From the NCBI RefSeq assembly GCF_026278245.1, contig NZ_CP111079.1, positions 4,832,501 through 4,896,500 of the forward strand: a stretch of DNA of 64,000 nt, written 5' to 3'. This DNA comes from Pontibacter kalidii (GTDB lineage Bacteria > Bacteroidota > Bacteroidia > Cytophagales > Hymenobacteraceae). The notes under the pieces were generated by a model, which did no database searches, was not told where the DNA came from, and saw only the letters and a list, made by a program, of their open reading frames with translations. Position numbers and translations under genes: made by a program. Of this stretch, positions 62,405-64,000 are shown one piece after another; the first letter of the stretch is position 1, and each line of letters opens with the position of its first letter.

Positions 62405-62953
62405 CTAAGAATCTGCAAGATACAGCCTGCGCAGGCGGGGCTGCAGGAACCAGATGCCCACAGGCAGTAGCAGAAAAAGGAAAAAAGCTCCCCCGTATTC
62501 TCCCATCTGCACCACCCGTTGCTGCTCCGCGCTAACCAGCGACCGGGCCGCAAAGTATACCGCATACAGATAGCAGAAGGTGGCAAGCAAGTGCAGGGGT
62601 ACCAGTAGCGCGAGCATGCCAAAAGGCACTGTGCTCATGGCCACATTATCGCGCACCACGGCCAAAGTATACACAAACAATAGCGTGTAAAGCAGGATGT
62701 ACAGGTTGCCCAGATGAAAGTATAGCGGCGTGATTTTTATACGTTGCGGCAGCCGACGGTAAAGCCAGCACCCCACCAGCCAAAGCCACAGCACGTACAC
62801 CGCAGCCGGTAATGCATCCAGCAGCATGGCACTAATGCGGCCCGTGCGGACAGGCAGGGCATCGAGCAGCCAAAGCAGGCCGTGCTGCAGCAGAAACGGG
62901 AGCACAAAAAGGAGCAAAAACGCTTGCCAGTGCCGAAGCAGGAGTAGAACCAT
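62405..62953 (-). CDS. multi-helix membrane protein of unknown function
   Basis: The 182-residue product from ATG 62953 is highly hydrophobic with about five helices (FLLLFVLPFLLQHGLLWLL, YILLYTLLFVYTLAVV and others) and a Tyr-rich loop AVYFAARSLVSAEQQRV. No family recognised. The frame runs on to 63040, but the ATG at 62953 gives the cleaner start. Confidence 0.7.
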   Translation of the reverse strand: MVLLLLRHWQAFLLLFVLPFLLQHGLLWLLDALPVRTGRISAMLLDALPAAVYVLWLWLVGCWLYRRLPQRIKITPLYFHLGNLYILLYTLLFVYTLAVVRDNVAMSTVPFGMLALLVPLHLLATFCYLYAVYFAARSLVSAEQQRVVQMGEYGGAFFLFLLLPVGIWFLQPRLRRLYLADS

Positions 62954-63059
62954 CAGTATAAATGGGTGTGTAAGCCTGCAAGATGAGAATTTTGTGCCTG
63001 ATACGCCAAAATGCACTATATTTATCAACGCGTAATCCATACTTCATCTTAACCTAACC

Positions 63060-64000
63060 ATGAAAAAGAGTTTATACTTTCTGTGCCTCTTTCTGCTGGC
63101 CGGCTTCGTGAGCCTGGCCCAAAGCAAGCCTGACTATAGTAAGATTACCCTGGTGATACACGGCGGCGCCGGCACCATCACCCGCCAGAACATGACCCCG
63201 GAGAAGGAGAAAGCCTACCGCGAGAAGCTGAACGAGGCACTGCAAGTAGGGTATGAGGTGCTGAAAAAAGGCGGCACCAGTATGGATGCCGTGGAGGCTA
63301 CCATCCACGTCATGGAAAACTCGCCGCTGTTTAACGCCGGCAAGGGTGCCGTATTCACCAACGAGGGCAAAAACGAGATGGATGCCGCCGTAATGGATGG
63401 CAAAACGCTGATGGCGGGCTCTGTGGCCAGCGTAACGACCATTAAGAACCCGATCACGGCCGCTCGTGCGGTCATGGAGAAATCAGAGCACGTAATGATG
63501 ATTGGCAGCGGCGCAGAGCAGTTTGCCAAACTGCAGGGCATTGAGCTGGTGGACCCTTCCTACTTCCATACCGAGACGCGCTACAACCAGCTGCAGAAGA
63601 TAAAGGACAAGGAGAAAACGCAGCTCGACCACGACGGCGGCACCAGCAGCAACGAGAACATCTTTACCGAAGGCAACAAGTTTGGCACAGTTGGCGCTGT
63701 GGCCCTAGATGCTTACGGCAACCTGGCAGCGGGTACTTCTACCGGCGGGATGACCAACAAGCGCTACGGGCGCGTAGGGGACGCCCCGATCATCGGAGCC
63801 GGTACCTATGCTGATAACAACACCTGCGCTGTGTCAGCTACCGGGCACGGCGAGTACTTTATCCGCTCGGTAGTAGCCCACGATATTGCTGCCCTGATGG
63901 AGTACAAAGGTTACTCTGTAAAGAAAGCTGCCGATGAGGTGGTGATGAAGAAGCTGGTGGAGCGCGGCGGCGAAGGCGGCGTGATCGCGCTGGATAAGAA
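63060..64000 (+). CDS. secreted isoaspartyl peptidase / L-asparaginase (3' partial)
   Basis: The protein starts at ATG 63060 with a signal peptide (MKKSLYFLCLFLLAGFVSLA) and reads into an Ntn-hydrolase of the plant-type asparaginase family: LVIHGGAGTI at about residues 31-40, NAGKGAVFTNEG, and the cleavage/nucleophile region FGTVGAVALDAYGNLAAGTS, where the Thr becomes the new N terminus. It splits isoaspartyl dipeptides or asparagine. No stop is reached before the window ends, so the last part is missing. Confidence 0.92.
   Translation, partial: MKKSLYFLCLFLLAGFVSLAQSKPDYSKITLVIHGGAGTITRQNMTPEKEKAYREKLNEALQVGYEVLKKGGTSMDAVEATIHVMENSPLFNAGKGAVFTNEGKNEMDAAVMDGKTLMAGSVASVTTIKNPITAARAVMEKSEHVMMIGSGAEQFAKLQGIELVDPSYFHTETRYNQLQKIKDKEKTQLDHDGGTSSNENIFTEGNKFGTVGAVALDAYGNLAAGTSTGGMTNKRYGRVGDAPIIGAGTYADNNTCAVSATGHGEYFIRSVVAHDIAALMEYKGYSVKKAADEVVMKKLVERGGEGGVIALDK

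Noticed and set aside
1..64000. CRISPR arrays, rRNA genes and complete insertion sequences
   Set aside because: No regularly spaced repeats, no rRNA sequence and no transposase with terminal inverted repeats were seen.

Overview
The window looks like a chromosome segment from a moderately GC-rich member of the Bacteroidota, most likely Cytophagales/Hymenobacteraceae and Pontibacter-like. The grounds are a gliding lipoprotein gene (gldH) behind a PSP1-domain gene, two proteins with type IX secretion sorting tails, a GWxTD lipoprotein, a DUF2723 membrane protein, promoter boxes of the TTG / TAnnTTTG type, and few Shine-Dalgarno sequences in the backbone. The genus is inferred, not proven.

Backbone, left (1-34140): an end fragment of a propeller-like protein; an NmrA-type reductase; a 602-residue Gly/Ser/Tyr/Gln-rich low-complexity protein; a cold-shock protein; an exo/endonuclease-family membrane protein; gldH and ricT-like PSP1; an envelope polysaccharide block (flippase, two glycosyltransferases); a double GNAT; an SMR exporter; an lpxH / LUD / ftsH / rsfS cluster; birA; two type IX cargo proteins; DUF2723; GWxTD-rlmB; manC-kdsD; recQ; purD; a bacilliredoxin; and two small unknowns. 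Many gene pairs are separated by long perfect hairpins acting as terminators.

Genomic island (34141-58498): a 24.3-kb element sits in a tRNA-Arg(ACG) gene. The intact tRNA is at the right edge, and a 44-bp copy of its 3' end marks the left edge. A tyrosine recombinase lies just inside the left edge, and a second 25-bp direct repeat lies just inside both edges. The cargo is: (a) a type I restriction-modification operon interrupted by an AT-rich pair encoding a short MID-PIWI Argonaute and a SMEK-APAZ partner, in the order hsdM, SMEK-APAZ, pAgo, hsdS, hsdR; (b) a serine resolvase and an orphan Xre/MbcA/ParS-type antitoxin; (c) a relic that looks like the end of a group II intron; (d) a four-cassette integron array with recognisable attC sites but no integron integrase; (e) two small genes with apparently leaderless promoters; (f) decayed plasmid- or phage-type genes; (g) an HTH plus KilA-N regulator module, intact at the right end and decayed at the left end.

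Backbone, right (58530-64000): a TVP38/TMEM64-type membrane protein, cystathionine gamma-synthase-type enzyme, a small membrane protein, an OmpA-family lipoprotein, a membrane protein, and the start of a secreted isoaspartyl peptidase/L-asparaginase that runs off the window.

The most interesting item is the Argonaute pair inside the restriction operon. A SMEK domain with an Asp...Gln-x-Thr nuclease-like motif takes the effector position that TIR, Sir2 or DUF4365 holds in known short-Argonaute systems. All functional statements are read from sequence by eye; no search was run.
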